Source of the DNA: Streptomyces sp. LUP47B
Lineage (GTDB): Bacteria > Actinomycetota > Actinomycetes > Streptomycetales > Streptomycetaceae
Length of the DNA stretch: 64,000 nucleotides
Direction of reading: 5' to 3'
Assembly (NCBI RefSeq): GCF_001746295.1
Contig: NZ_MJAH01000001.1
Location: forward strand, 1,221,188 to 1,285,187
Each line of letters opens with the position of its first letter. Positions within the stretch are counted from its first letter, which is position 1. The position numbers and the translations under genes are program-made. The notes under the pieces are model-generated. The model saw nothing but the letters and a program-made list of their open reading frames with translations. It made no database searches and had not been told where the DNA came from. Below are positions 51,604 to 60,474 of the stretch, piece after piece.

Positions 51604-51632
51604 TTGACCCACCCCTGGACCGACAGCAGAAT
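51604..51632 (+). promoter_or_regulatory. Promoter-like TTGACC-N17-CAGAAT
   Basis: A sigma-70-like -35 (TTGACC) and a poor -10 (CAGAAT) with a 17-bp spacer. The predicted start point, about 51639, is just before the 16-bp palindrome at 51645-51660, so a bound repressor would block elongation or the polymerase. Confidence 0.45.
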
Positions 51633-51644
51633 GATCCCGCCACT

Positions 51645-51660
51645 GTGAGAGCGCTCTCAC
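51645..51660. promoter_or_regulatory. LacI-family-type palindrome GTGAGAGCGCTCTCAC
   Basis: Perfect 16-bp palindrome with the central GCGC of LacI/GalR-type operators. It resembles the cellobiose repressor CebR box (TGGGAGCGCTCCCA) of Streptomyces at 12 of 14 positions. It lies 28 bp before the ATG at 51689. Confidence 0.65.
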
Positions 51661-51688
51661 GGCTCGCTCGTACCTCCCGAGGAGACCC

Positions 51689-53062
51689 ATGACAGGCCGC
51701 CCCCGCCCACCCCTCAGCCGCCGTACGCTCATCGGGACAGGTCTCGGTGTCGCGGTCCTCGCCGCGGCCGGCACCGGCACGGCCCGCGCCGCGCAGAACC
51801 CCTCCGCGGCCTCCGCGCCACGGCGTGCGCAGGCTTTCCTCGCCGCCGCCATGGACGCCTACCCGGACCACGGCACGATCCGGCTCACCCAGAGCTACAC
51901 GGACCAGGCGGGACTGTTCAGCACGGCGTTCACGTACGACAACGCCCTCGCGATCCTGGCCCAACTCGCCTGCCCCGCGGGCGAGTCGCGGGCCGTGGCC
52001 CTCGGTGACGCGCTGCTGTACGCCCAGGCCCACGACCCGGCGTACGACGACGGCCGACTGCGGCAGGCGTACAACGTCGGGCCGTACACCTTCTACGACG
52101 GCTCCCCGCAGCCGGACGGGTTCGTCAAGGCGGACGGCACGGCCAACGTCGGTACGCAGTTCGGCTTCACCGGGACCGCCGTGGGCGACATGGCCTGGGC
52201 CGGTATCGCGCTCGGCGCGCTCGCCGGGCGCACCGGTGAACGGCGCTTCCTCACCGGCGCGGTGCGGATCGGCGAGTGGATCGAGCGGGTGGGACGTACC
52301 GACGAACCGCTCGGCGGCTACAAGTTCGGTGTCGACGGGGCGAACCAGAGACTGCCGTTCACCTCGACCGAGCACAACACCGACCTGGTCGGCCTGTTCG
52401 GGCGGCTCGCCAAGCTGACCGGGGACAAGGTCTGGCGGGAGCGCCGTGCGCGGGCCGGAGCGTTCGTCGAGAAGATGTGGGAGCCGTCGGGGGGCTTCTT
52501 CTACACGGGCAGCAACGACGGTGTGACGATCAACAAGTCCCCGATCCCGGAGGACACCCAGACCTGGACCCACCTCGCCCTGGCCTCCCCGGCCCACTCC
52601 CGCTCCCTCGACTGGGCCGCGAGCGAGCTGGCCGCGCTGGACACGGCCGACCGCCCCAACAGCACGGTCCCCTCCGGTCAGTCCTACGAGGGCGTCACCT
52701 TCAGTTCCGCGAGCCTGCTGGCGAACGAGGGTGCCCCCATCGCCGACGGCCAGCCCCGGCCGGACCGCAACGGCGTCTGGTTCGAGGGCACCGCCCACCT
52801 CGCGCTCGCCCTGCGCCACCGGGGACACCCCGGCGACGAGAAGCGCGCCCGCCGCCTCCTCACCTCGATCGAACGCGCCCAGGGCCTCCTCGGCACTGCC
52901 CAGACCATCGGCGGCACGGCCCTCCCCGCCCGCGCCGGGGTCGTCTCGGCGAGCAGCCCGCTCGACACCGGCTTCGGGTTCGGCTACTACCCCTACCGGC
53001 ACACCGGCGCCACCGCCTGGTACCTCCTGGCCGCGGCCGGCGCCAATCCGCTGGCAGCCTGA
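51689..53062 (+). CDS. Tat-exported six-hairpin (alpha/alpha) glycosidase-like protein
   Basis: A 457-residue secreted protein. The twin-arginine signal is SRRTLIGTGLGVAVLAAAG ending at ARA-AQ (about residue 35). The mature part alternates helix pairs with conserved aromatic/acid loops (TYDNALAILAQLA, GTAVGDMAWAGIALGALA, STEHNTDLVGLFGRLA, NGVWFEGTAHLALAL, TGFGFGYYPYRHTGATAWYL), which is the pattern of (alpha/alpha)6-barrel glycosidases or lyases. The likely catalytic acids are not certain. Placed behind a LacI-type operator, it probably takes part in extracellular polysaccharide use. I cannot assign a GH or PL family number. Confidence 0.7.
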   Translation: MTGRPRPPLSRRTLIGTGLGVAVLAAAGTGTARAAQNPSAASAPRRAQAFLAAAMDAYPDHGTIRLTQSYTDQAGLFSTAFTYDNALAILAQLACPAGESRAVALGDALLYAQAHDPAYDDGRLRQAYNVGPYTFYDGSPQPDGFVKADGTANVGTQFGFTGTAVGDMAWAGIALGALAGRTGERRFLTGAVRIGEWIERVGRTDEPLGGYKFGVDGANQRLPFTSTEHNTDLVGLFGRLAKLTGDKVWRERRARAGAFVEKMWEPSGGFFYTGSNDGVTINKSPIPEDTQTWTHLALASPAHSRSLDWAASELAALDTADRPNSTVPSGQSYEGVTFSSASLLANEGAPIADGQPRPDRNGVWFEGTAHLALALRHRGHPGDEKRARRLLTSIERAQGLLGTAQTIGGTALPARAGVVSASSPLDTGFGFGYYPYRHTGATAWYLLAAAGANPLAA

Positions 53063-53238
53063 CTCCCCGCCCGGTCACCACGGGTTCGGCAGGCGGCGCG
53101 CGGCATTGAGTTCGGCATCGCGCCGCCTGAACTCGCGCTGCCAGCGATCTTTGCTGCCCCATTGCGCGGACATGACCGGATAACTGCTGATCCATGACCG
53201 GACAGCGGCAGACCCGCACGCATGATGGTCGGCGTAGG

Positions 53239-53257
53239 TAAGGCGTGCCTTCGCTAA
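53239..53257. promoter_or_regulatory. Iron box (DmdR1/IdeR-type) before the efe operon
   Basis: On the minus strand the 19-mer reads TTAGCGAAGGCACGCCTTA, similar in its TTAG, AGGC and CCT-A positions to the Streptomyces iron box TTAGGTTAGGCTNACCTAA. It lies 50 bp before the EfeU-EfeO start and overlaps the artificial earlier start codon at 53245. Confidence 0.65.
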
Positions 53258-53307
53258 CCAGCGACGACGGCGGCCGAGGTCAACTGTCAGGAAGGGTAGC
53301 CGCGGCC

Positions 53308-55353
53308 ATGTGGGACGACGCGTTTCCGAGCTTTCTCATCGGGCTGAGGGAGGGTCTCGAGGCCGGGCTCATCGTCTCCGTTCTCATCGCCACGTTGGTG
53401 CGCTCCGGTGCCCGGTCCCGGCTGCCGCAGGTGTGGACGGGCGTCCTGGCCGCGATTTCCCTCGCGCTGAGTTTCGGCGCGGTGCTGACCTTCACCGCCG
53501 CGTCCCTGTCCGCCACCGCCCAGGAGGCGTTCGGCGGCGCGCTGAGCGTGGTGGCCGTCGGGTTCGTCACCGCGATGGTGTTCTGGATGCGCCGCTCGGC
53601 GCGCACCTTCTCCAGCGAGATCCGGGAGAAGGTCACCGGAGCGCTGGGCATGGGCGCGGGCATGCTGATCGTCACCTCGTTCCTGGCGGTGGGCCGCGAG
53701 GGCCTGGAGACCGCGCTGTTCCTGTGGACCACGGCCCGCGCGGCCGGCGAGTCCGCGGGCCCGCTGACCGGCGCCGGGATCGGCCTGGTCCTCGCGGCGG
53801 GCCTGTGCTGGGGGCTGTACCGCCGTGTCCTGCACATCAACCTGACGAAGTTCTTCACCGCCACCGGCGCCGTCCTGATCGTGATCGCGGCCGGCGTGCT
53901 CGGGTACGGGCTGCGCGACCTCCAGGAGGGCAGAGTGCTGCCCGGCGGGACGTCGTACGCCGTCGATCTCGGCGGCAGCGTGGACGCGGGGGCCTGGTAC
54001 AGCACCCTGGTGCAGGGCGTGTTCAACCTGACGCCGACCATGACCTGGCTGCAGGTGGCCGGGTACGCCGGCTATCTCGCCGTCGTGATGACGCTCTTCC
54101 TGCGCGGCGCGTCGACCCGGCCGGCGGACCCCGCCCCGAAGGCACCGCAGACGAAGGCACCGCGGACGAAGCCCGCCGGTATGCCATCCGCCCGCCGTCG
54201 CCCCGCCTGGGTGGCCCCCGTCGCGGTCGTCGCCGCACCCGCCGTACTGGCGGGAGCAGTTGTCGCCCTCGGTGGTTCCCGGCCCGCCGGTGCCCAGACC
54301 GTGGCCGTGTCGGAGACGGACTGCGGCAAGGGCTTCACCGCGCCGAAGGCCGGGCGGCAGACCTTCCGGATGCGCAACACCGGCGACAGAACCTCTGAGG
54401 TGTACCTCGTCGACCCGGGCACCGGCGCAGTCTACGGAGAGGTCGAGGGCCTCGCTCCCGGCACCACGCGTGACCTGGTGGCGACCGTCGCGGGCGGCAC
54501 GTACGCCTGGCGCTGTGTGGCCGGCAGCGGCAAGGCGGTCACCTCCCGCGCGGTCCGGGTCACGGGTGGCGGTGGAACGACGGCCATCGTGCCCGTCTCC
54601 GCCCAGGACCTCGCCGCGCCCCTCAAGTCGTACAAGGCATACGTCGACCACGGTCTGGCCGCCCTCGTCACCCAGGCTCACCGGCTCAGCGACGACGTCA
54701 CGGCCGGCCGTCTCGGTGCGGCCCGCGCCGACTGGCTGACCGCGCAGCGCACCTACGCCTCGCTCGGTGCCGCCTACGGCACGTTCGAGGCCTACGACCA
54801 GAAGATCGACGGACGGCCCGACGGGCTTCCCGGCGGAGTGCACGACAAGGACTTCACAGGCTTCCGCCGGATCGAGTACGGCCTCTGGCACGGTCAGAGC
54901 GCGAGCGAACTGACCGCGCCCGCCCAGCAACTCGCCGCCGACGCCGCCGGGCTGCGCAAAGCCTTCCCCACCCAGGACTTCGACCCCGGCGACCTGCCCC
55001 TACGCGCCCACGAGATCCTGGAGAACACCCTCCAGTTCGAACTGACCGGCGACGCCGACCAGGGCAGCGGCACCGAACTCGCCACCGCCGACGCCAACAT
55101 CACCGGCACCCGCGAACTCCTCACCGTACTGCGGCCGTTGCTGACCTCTCGTGCTCCGCACCTGCTCCCCACCGTCGACGCGGACCTCGCCCGGCTGCAG
55201 AAGCTCCTCGACTCCGCGCACCACAGCGGGAGTTGGACCCCGGTCGATCGTCTCGAGGCGACCGCGCGGGCGCGGCTGAACGGGGCCACCGGGCAGCTTC
55301 TGGAGGATCTCTCGCCGGTGCCGGACCTGCTGGAGATCAGGAAGTCCGCGTGA
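53308..55353 (+). CDS. Iron uptake transporter EfeU-EfeO fusion
   Basis: A 681-residue fusion. The N-terminal half is the Ftr1-like permease EfeU: about seven helices, with the iron-transfer motifs REGLEAG (14-20) and REGLETA (130-136), which place acidic residues in the membrane. A linker rich in Ala/Pro/Thr follows. Then comes a transmembrane helix, a cupredoxin-like domain (about residues 330-420), and the EfeO M75/imelysin domain with [13 protein letters not shown] and [12 protein letters not shown]. In E. coli these are separate proteins. ATG 53308 gives the normal EfeU N-terminus; the longer frame at 53245 is rejected. The next gene encodes the peroxidase EfeB and overlaps the stop. Confidence 0.93.
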   Translation: MWDDAFPSFLIGLREGLEAGLIVSVLIATLVRSGARSRLPQVWTGVLAAISLALSFGAVLTFTAASLSATAQEAFGGALSVVAVGFVTAMVFWMRRSARTFSSEIREKVTGALGMGAGMLIVTSFLAVGREGLETALFLWTTARAAGESAGPLTGAGIGLVLAAGLCWGLYRRVLHINLTKFFTATGAVLIVIAAGVLGYGLRDLQEGRVLPGGTSYAVDLGGSVDAGAWYSTLVQGVFNLTPTMTWLQVAGYAGYLAVVMTLFLRGASTRPADPAPKAPQTKAPRTKPAGMPSARRRPAWVAPVAVVAAPAVLAGAVVALGGSRPAGAQTVAVSETDCGKGFTAPKAGRQTFRMRNTGDRTSEVYLVDPGTGAVYGEVEGLAPGTTRDLVATVAGGTYAWRCVAGSGKAVTSRAVRVTGGGGTTAIVPVSAQDLAAPLKSYKAYVDHGLAALVTQAHRLSDDVTAGRLGAARADWLTAQRTYASLGAAYGTFEAYDQKIDGRPDGLPGGVHDKDFTGFRRIEYGLWHGQSASELTAPAQQLAADAAGLRKAFPTQDFDPGDLPLRAHEILENTLQFELTGDADQGSGTELATADANITGTRELLTVLRPLLTSRAPHLLPTVDADLARLQKLLDSAHHSGSWTPVDRLEATARARLNGATGQLLEDLSPVPDLLEIRKSA

Positions 55354-56663
55354 TGAGCCACGACCGCGAGCACCCCGAAGGGAACCACCTCATGCCGTCC
55401 ACCGAAGCGTCAGGCTGTCCTGCGGGTGCCGGCCGCCGCTCCTTCGTGCGGACGGCCCTCGGTGCCTCGGCCGCGGGCGCGGCACTGGCCGGCGGCGCCT
55501 TCGCGCTGAGCGCGAGCGGCGGCACGACCGAGGCGCAGGCCGCGGACACCTCCGGCACCGCGAAGGTGCCCTTCCACGGCGCCCACCAGGCGGGCATCCT
55601 CACCCCGGCACCGGCCGCGGCGACCTTCGTCTCCTTCGACGTCATCACCGACGACCGCGCACAACTGGCCGACCTGCTGCGGACGTTGACAACACGCACC
55701 CGCTTCCTCACCTCCGGCGGCACCCCCGCCGACCTCGGTGTCGGTGCCCCACCCTCCGACAACGGCATCCTCGGCCCGGACGTCCCCGCCGACGCCCTCA
55801 CCGTCACCGTGGGTGTCGGAGCCTCGCTCTTCGACGACCGCTACGGCCTCGCGAAGGCGAAGCCGCGCCGGCTCACCCCGATGCGGACGTTCCCGAACGA
55901 CAACCTGGACCCGGCCGCCTGCCACGGCGACCTGTCGCTGCAACTCTGCGCCGCCCGCCAGGACACGGTGCTGCACGCCCTGCGCGACATCGCCAAGCAC
56001 ACCCGAGGCGCGATGCAGATCAAGTGGCGCGTCGACGGCTTCCAGAACGTCCCCCGCCCCAGCGGCGCCCAGCGCAACCTCCTCGGCTTCAAGGACGGCA
56101 TCGCCAACCCGGAGGTGACCTCGGCCCGTGAGATGAACCGGCTCGTGTGGGTCGGGGCCGGACAGGGCGAGCCGGCCTGGGCGACCGGCGGCTCCTACCA
56201 GGTCATCCGCGTCATCCGGATGCTCGTCGAGTTCTGGGACCGGGTCTCGCTGACCGAACAGGAGCTGATGTTCGGCCGCCGCAAGGACACCGGCGCCCCG
56301 CTCGACGGTGCCAAGGAGACCGACGTCCCGCGCTACGCCAAGGATCCGCACGGCACCGCGATACCCCTCGACGCCCACATCCGCCTCGCCAACCCGCGCA
56401 CCAGCAGGACCGACAACTCCCGCGTCCTGCGCCGGGGTTACAACTACGACCGCGGGATCGACGACGTCGGCAATCTGGACATGGGCCTGGCCTTCTGCTG
56501 CTACCAGCAGGACGTACAGCGCCAGTTCGAGGCCACCCAGACCCGTCTGATCGACGAACCCCTCGTCGACTACATCTCCCCGACCGGCGGCGGCTACTTC
56601 TTCGCCCTGCCCGGCGTCCGCGACTCCACCGACTGGCTGGGCCGGGAACTGCTCACGGCGTGA
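55353..56663 (+). CDS. efeB: Dyp-type peroxidase EfeB, Tat-exported
   Basis: A 436-residue DyP-family haem peroxidase. After a Tat signal ([20 protein letters not shown], twin Arg at 28-29), the mature enzyme shows the family GxxDG motif GFKDGIANP (245 onward), the proximal His342 in [11 protein letters not shown], and RRGYNYDRG. The start ATG overlaps the EfeO stop by one base. EfeB works outside the membrane with EfeUO; in E. coli this system takes up ferrous iron, and EfeB has peroxidase activity on dyes and haem. The whole operon is under the iron box, so it should be induced by iron shortage. Confidence 0.93.
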   Translation: MSHDREHPEGNHLMPSTEASGCPAGAGRRSFVRTALGASAAGAALAGGAFALSASGGTTEAQAADTSGTAKVPFHGAHQAGILTPAPAAATFVSFDVITDDRAQLADLLRTLTTRTRFLTSGGTPADLGVGAPPSDNGILGPDVPADALTVTVGVGASLFDDRYGLAKAKPRRLTPMRTFPNDNLDPAACHGDLSLQLCAARQDTVLHALRDIAKHTRGAMQIKWRVDGFQNVPRPSGAQRNLLGFKDGIANPEVTSAREMNRLVWVGAGQGEPAWATGGSYQVIRVIRMLVEFWDRVSLTEQELMFGRRKDTGAPLDGAKETDVPRYAKDPHGTAIPLDAHIRLANPRTSRTDNSRVLRRGYNYDRGIDDVGNLDMGLAFCCYQQDVQRQFEATQTRLIDEPLVDYISPTGGGYFFALPGVRDSTDWLGRELLTA

Positions 56664-56750
56664 GGTGCCGGTGCGGACGCGGCACTCGGCTTCGAGCCAC
56701 GGGCTGTCGGACCGACCCGCCGACGGCATTGTCGGCTACTGGCCACACTG

Positions 56751-56768
56751 GTTCTGAACTGTTAGAAC
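56751..56768. promoter_or_regulatory. Imperfect dyad upstream of the dha operon
   Basis: GTTCTGAACTGTTAGAAC has outer arms GTTCT/AGAAC (5 bp perfect, 8-bp centre), 43 bp before the dhaK ATG. A possible operator for a glycerol/dihydroxyacetone regulator; no regulator gene is adjacent. Confidence 0.4.
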
Positions 56769-56810
56769 GCAGACGACGAGCCCATCTGCCATCCTGACCC
56801 GGAGGAACCC

Positions 56811-57803
56811 ATGAAGATGCTGATCAATGTCCCGGAAACCGTGGTCGCGGACGCCCTGCGCGGTATGGCGGCCGCCCATCCCGAATTGACCGTGGATGTC
56901 GAGAACCGTGTGATCGTACGGCGGGACGCTCCCGTCGCCGGGCAGGTCGGCCTGATCTCCGGTGGTGGCTCGGGGCACGAGCCGCTGCACGGCGGTTTTG
57001 TGGGACCCGGCATGCTGTCCGCGGCCTGCCCGGGCGAGGTGTTCACGTCCCCGGTGCCGGACCAGATGGTGCGGGCGGCGGCCGCCGTGGACAGTGGGGC
57101 CGGTGTGCTGTTCATCGTGAAGAATTACACGGGGGACGTGCTGAACTTCGACATGGCGGCCGAGCTCGCCGAGGACGAGGGCATTCAGGTTGCGAAGGTC
57201 CTGGTCAACGATGACGTGGCGGTGACCGACAGTCTCTACACGGCCGGCCGGCGGGGCACCGGCGCCACCCTGTTCGTGGAGAAGATCGCGGGCGCCGCGG
57301 CGGCGGAGGGGCAGCCGCTGGAGCGGGTTGAGGCGATCGCCCGGCAGGTCAACGAGAACTCGCGGAGTTTCGGCGTCGCGCTGAGCGCCTGCACCACGCC
57401 CGCCAAGGGCAGCCCCACTTTCGATCTGCCGGCCGGCGAGCTGGAGCTTGGGGTCGGCATCCACGGTGAGCCCGGCCGGGAGCGGCGGGCCATGATGACC
57501 TCGCGGGAGATCGCCGATTTCTCGGTGCACGCGATCCTGGACGACATGAGCCCACGCAATCCCGTCCTCGTCCTGGTCAACGGCATGGGAGCCACCCCGC
57601 TCCTGGAGCTGTACGGCTTCAACGCCGAGGTGCAGCGGGGGCTCACCGAGCGCGGCGTCGCCGTCGCCCGCACACTGGTCGGCAACTACGTCACCTCGCT
57701 CGACATGGCCGGCGCCTCGGTCACGCTGTGCCAGGTGGACGAGGAGCTGCTGCGGCTGTGGGACGCGCCGGTGAAGACGCCGGGGCTGCGCTGGGGAGTG
57801 TGA
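56811..57803 (+). CDS. dhaK: Dihydroxyacetone kinase subunit DhaK
   Basis: A 330-residue dihydroxyacetone-binding subunit. The loop GLISGGGSGHEPLHGGFVG binds substrate, and ELGVGIHGEPG carries His218, the residue that forms a covalent hemiaminal with dihydroxyacetone; it has the same number as in E. coli DhaK. With DhaL and DhaM it forms the PTS-dependent kinase that uses phosphoenolpyruvate rather than ATP. GGAGG precedes the ATG. First gene of a three-gene operon. Product: dihydroxyacetone phosphate for glycolysis. Confidence 0.95.
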   Translation: MKMLINVPETVVADALRGMAAAHPELTVDVENRVIVRRDAPVAGQVGLISGGGSGHEPLHGGFVGPGMLSAACPGEVFTSPVPDQMVRAAAAVDSGAGVLFIVKNYTGDVLNFDMAAELAEDEGIQVAKVLVNDDVAVTDSLYTAGRRGTGATLFVEKIAGAAAAEGQPLERVEAIARQVNENSRSFGVALSACTTPAKGSPTFDLPAGELELGVGIHGEPGRERRAMMTSREIADFSVHAILDDMSPRNPVLVLVNGMGATPLLELYGFNAEVQRGLTERGVAVARTLVGNYVTSLDMAGASVTLCQVDEELLRLWDAPVKTPGLRWGV

Positions 57804-57840
57804 GCAAGCGAGCAACGTACCGACCACGCAAGGAGATCCA

Positions 57841-58440
57841 GTGCTCGACGCCGACTTCTTCCGCCGTTGGATGACGGCGACCGCCGCTTCTGTGGACCGC
57901 GAGGCGGAACGGCTCACCGCTCTCGACTCCCCCATCGGGGACGCCGACCACGGCAGCAACCTTCAGCGCGGTTTCACCGCGGTGGCCGCGACCCTGGAGG
58001 AGGAGACCCCGGACACCCCGGGGGCGGTCCTCACCCTCGCCGGACGCCGGCTCATCTCGACGGTCGGCGGCGCTTCGGGGCCCCTGTACGGGACGCTGCT
58101 GCGGCGCACCGGCAAGGCACTCGGCGACGCCGGCGAGGTCAGTGAGGAACAGCTCGCCGAGGCGCTGCGGGCGGGGGTGGAGGCGGTCATGACGCTGGGC
58201 GGGGCCGCCCCGGGCGACAAGACCATGATCGACACGCTGGTGCCTGCCGTCGACGCGCTCGGCACCGGCTTCGCCGCGGCCCGGACGGCCGCCGAGCAGG
58301 CAGCTTTGGCCACCACGCCGTTGCAGGCCCGCAAGGGCAGGGCGAGCTATCTCGGCGAGCGCAGCATCGGCCACCAGGACCCTGGCGCGACCTCGGCCGC
58401 GCTGCTGATCGCCGCGCTCGCGGAGGTCTCAGGTGAGTGA
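57841..58440 (+). CDS. dhaL: Dihydroxyacetone kinase subunit DhaL
   Basis: A 199-residue ADP-binding helical subunit. The nucleotide/Mg-binding motif is SPIGDADHGSNLQRGF (Asp34, Asp36, His37), and ISTVGGASGPLYGTLLRR and APGDKTMIDTLVPA hold the rest of the site. It transfers phosphate from DhaM, via its bound ADP/ATP, to dihydroxyacetone on DhaK. GTG start, AGGAG eleven bases upstream. It overlaps the dhaM start by 8 bp. Confidence 0.95.
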   Translation: MLDADFFRRWMTATAASVDREAERLTALDSPIGDADHGSNLQRGFTAVAATLEEETPDTPGAVLTLAGRRLISTVGGASGPLYGTLLRRTGKALGDAGEVSEEQLAEALRAGVEAVMTLGGAAPGDKTMIDTLVPAVDALGTGFAAARTAAEQAALATTPLQARKGRASYLGERSIGHQDPGATSAALLIAALAEVSGE

Positions 58441-58843
58441 CGGAAAGCTGGTCGGAATCGTGCTGGTGTCGCACAGCGCGGAGGTCGCCGCGTCCGTCGC
58501 GGAGCTGGCGAAGGGGCTCGCGGGCGGTGGCGCGGAGGTGCCCGTCGTGGCGGCCGGGGGCACCGAGGGCGGCGGACTCGGTACGAGTGCGGAGCTGATC
58601 GCCGGCGCCGCCGCGACCGTGGACCGGGGAGCCGGGATCGCCGTTCTGGCCGACCTCGGCAGCGCGGTGCTCACGGTCAAGGCGCTGCTGGCGGAGGGTG
58701 ACGAGCTCCCGGACGGCACCCGCCTGGTGGACGCTCCGTTCGTCGAGGGGGCGGTGGCCGCGGTCGTCACGGCGGCGACGGGAGCGGACCTCGGGGCGGT
58801 GGAGGCGGCCGCCGCGGAGGCGTACAGCTACCGGAAGGTCTGA
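58433..58843 (+). CDS. dhaM: DhaM, PTS-type phosphocarrier of dihydroxyacetone kinase
   Basis: A 136-residue single EIIA-man-like domain. The phosphorylated His14 lies in VGIVLVSHSAEVAASVAEL; AVLADLGSAVLTVKALLAE follows. E. coli DhaM also contains HPr and partial EI domains; here only the first domain exists, as in other Gram-positive forms, so the protein must get phosphate from the general HPr. Its start overlaps dhaL, and a terminator is not obvious beyond the stop. Confidence 0.93.
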   Translation: MSDGKLVGIVLVSHSAEVAASVAELAKGLAGGGAEVPVVAAGGTEGGGLGTSAELIAGAAATVDRGAGIAVLADLGSAVLTVKALLAEGDELPDGTRLVDAPFVEGAVAAVVTAATGADLGAVEAAAAEAYSYRKV

Positions 58844-58899
58844 CGGCTCCTGCCACAGCCCTGACCGGGCCGCCACAGCCGCGTCCGATCCCACAACCC

Positions 58900-59538
58900 C
58901 TATCCGATCCCTCCCGCCGCGACGGCGAGGGCCGAGCGCAGGGTGTCCATCAGCTCGGTCTCCGCCGTCGCGCCATCGGTGCCTGCGTCGGCGGTGCGCC
59001 ACGCGTGGTGCTCGACCGCCGCGCGCAGGACCGCGTTGAACATGGCCGCCTGGATCCTCGGTTCGAGTCCGTCCGCGGGGAGTCGGGCGCGCTCGGCCAG
59101 CGCGCGGGCGAACGCCGGCTCCGCCTCGTCGTACGTCTGGAGCCAGACGGCGCGCAGGCCCGGCTCGGTGCGGGTCAGGCGGACCAGGTCGCCGACCGTG
59201 GCCCGTTCGAGTCCGCCGATCACGCCGATCTCGGTTGCCAGGGTCCGGTCGAAGAGCCGCTCCAGGGGCTCGTCCGGCGCCCACTCCCGCAGCAGGGCTG
59301 CGATCAGCTCGATGCCCTCCGAGAAGAGCGGGCTCACGCAGCTCTCCTTGCTGGGGAAGTAACGCCACACGGTCCGTGCGGAGACGCCGACCGCCTGTCC
59401 GATCTGTTCACCGGTGGTGGCCGCCACGCCCTGGGTGACGAACAGCTCCACGGCGGCCCGGGCGATCTCCAGCCGTGTCTCGGCCTTGCGCTCCTCGGTG
59501 AGAGGCGGTCGTCCGGTGCGTCCGCGTGTTGCGGTCAT
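58900..59538 (-). CDS. TetR-family transcriptional regulator
   Basis: A 212-residue TetR regulator with HTH RLEIARAAVELFVTQGVAAT, TGEQIGQAVGVSARTVWRYF and PSKESCVSPLF. The C-terminal ligand domain (ERLFDRTLATEIGVIGGLER onward) is of the MftR/RutR-like kind. It is divergent from the SDR at 59700, and a dyad at 59606-59628 between them fits a TetR operator. It therefore likely represses the SDR and itself. Confidence 0.9.
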   Translation of the reverse strand: MTATRGRTGRPPLTEERKAETRLEIARAAVELFVTQGVAATTGEQIGQAVGVSARTVWRYFPSKESCVSPLFSEGIELIAALLREWAPDEPLERLFDRTLATEIGVIGGLERATVGDLVRLTRTEPGLRAVWLQTYDEAEPAFARALAERARLPADGLEPRIQAAMFNAVLRAAVEHHAWRTADAGTDGATAETELMDTLRSALAVAAGGIG

Positions 59539-59605
59539 CAGTTCCTCCGGCTCCGGTGATCACGGTGATCATGTGTCCGTGCTCCCGGGAATTCTCCCTC
59601 AGGAT

Positions 59606-59628
59606 TTTATGTCACTCACCGACATTAA
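59606..59628. promoter_or_regulatory. TTTATGTC-N7-GACATTAA dyad between TetR and SDR genes
   Basis: Seven of eight arm bases pair around a 7-bp centre. It is 68 bp from the TetR start and 72 bp from the SDR start, in the AT-richest part of the intergenic region. Likely TetR operator. Confidence 0.6.
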
Positions 59629-59699
59629 GTCGTATGGTGGCGACAGCGCAGGGGCGGAGTGCCCACGCGGAACCATGCACCGAACGACGGGAGCACCCC

Positions 59700-60461
59700 A
59701 TGGCCGAGGAATTCGAGGGACGCGGCGTCATCGTCACCGGAGCGGGTTCAGGCATCGGGCGCGCGACAGCCCTTGCCTTCGCCGCCCGGGGCGCCCGGGT
59801 CCTGGTCGCGGACCTCAACGCCGTGGCCGCGGAGACCGTCGTCAAGGAGATCGCCGAGGCGGGCGGCACGGCGGTCGCCGTCACGGGCGACCTCAGCGAG
59901 CAGTCCGTGGTGGACCAGGTGACGCGAACCGCCGTGGAGCGGTTCGGCGGCGTGGACGTCCTGGTGAACAACGCCGGGATCATGGACCGCATGTCGGCGC
60001 TCGCGGACGTGAGCGACGCGGAGTGGGAGCGGGTCCTACGGGTAAACCTGACCGCGCCTTTCCTGCTCACCCGGGCCGTACTCCCGCACATGCTGGCGGC
60101 GGGCAAGGGCGCGATCGTGAACACCGCCTCCGAGGCGGGCCTGCGCGGCAGCACGGCGGGCGCCGCCTACACCGCCTCGAAGCACGGGGTGGTCGGGCTG
60201 ACGAAGAACCTCGCGGTGATGTACCGCAAGCAAGGGATCCGCGCGAACGCCATCGCCCCGGGCGGTACCGCCACCTCCATCGTCGTGGACGCCGACCAGG
60301 AGGCCCACGGCCCGGCGGCACTGGGCCCGCACTTCGTCAATGCGGGCCGTTTGGCCGAGCCCGAGGAGCAGGCCGCCGCGATCGTGTTCCTCGCCTCGGA
60401 CGCGGCGAGCAACATCAACGGCGTGGTCCTGCCCGTGGACGACGGCTGGTCGGCTGTCTGA
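59700..60461 (+). CDS. Short-chain dehydrogenase/reductase
   Basis: A 253-residue classical SDR. Cofactor motif VIVTGAGSGIGRATALA, the NNAG motif at VDVLVNNAGIMDRM, catalytic Ser in GAIVNTASEAGLRG and Tyr-Lys in YTASKHGVVGLTKN, and an end typical of the FabG group (NGVVLPVDDGWSAV). Cytosolic NAD(P)-dependent oxidoreductase of an alcohol/ketone. ATG 59700 follows a weak AGCACCC; the frame open from 59526 crosses the TetR operator and is rejected. Regulated by the divergent TetR; substrate unknown. Confidence 0.9.
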   Translation: MAEEFEGRGVIVTGAGSGIGRATALAFAARGARVLVADLNAVAAETVVKEIAEAGGTAVAVTGDLSEQSVVDQVTRTAVERFGGVDVLVNNAGIMDRMSALADVSDAEWERVLRVNLTAPFLLTRAVLPHMLAAGKGAIVNTASEAGLRGSTAGAAYTASKHGVVGLTKNLAVMYRKQGIRANAIAPGGTATSIVVDADQEAHGPAALGPHFVNAGRLAEPEEQAAAIVFLASDAASNINGVVLPVDDGWSAV

Positions 60462-60474
60462 CGGATTCGCCCCG

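Noticed and set aside
51098..53002. 634-residue open frame on the minus strand
   Set aside because: It is antisense to the Tat-exported protein, has Gly/Arg/Glu-biased composition without motifs, and is a GC-skew shadow.
53245..53307. Longer N-terminus for EfeU-EfeO
   Set aside because: The start codon is inside the iron box, and EfeU proteins begin just before the [11 protein letters not shown] motif, which ATG 53308 provides.
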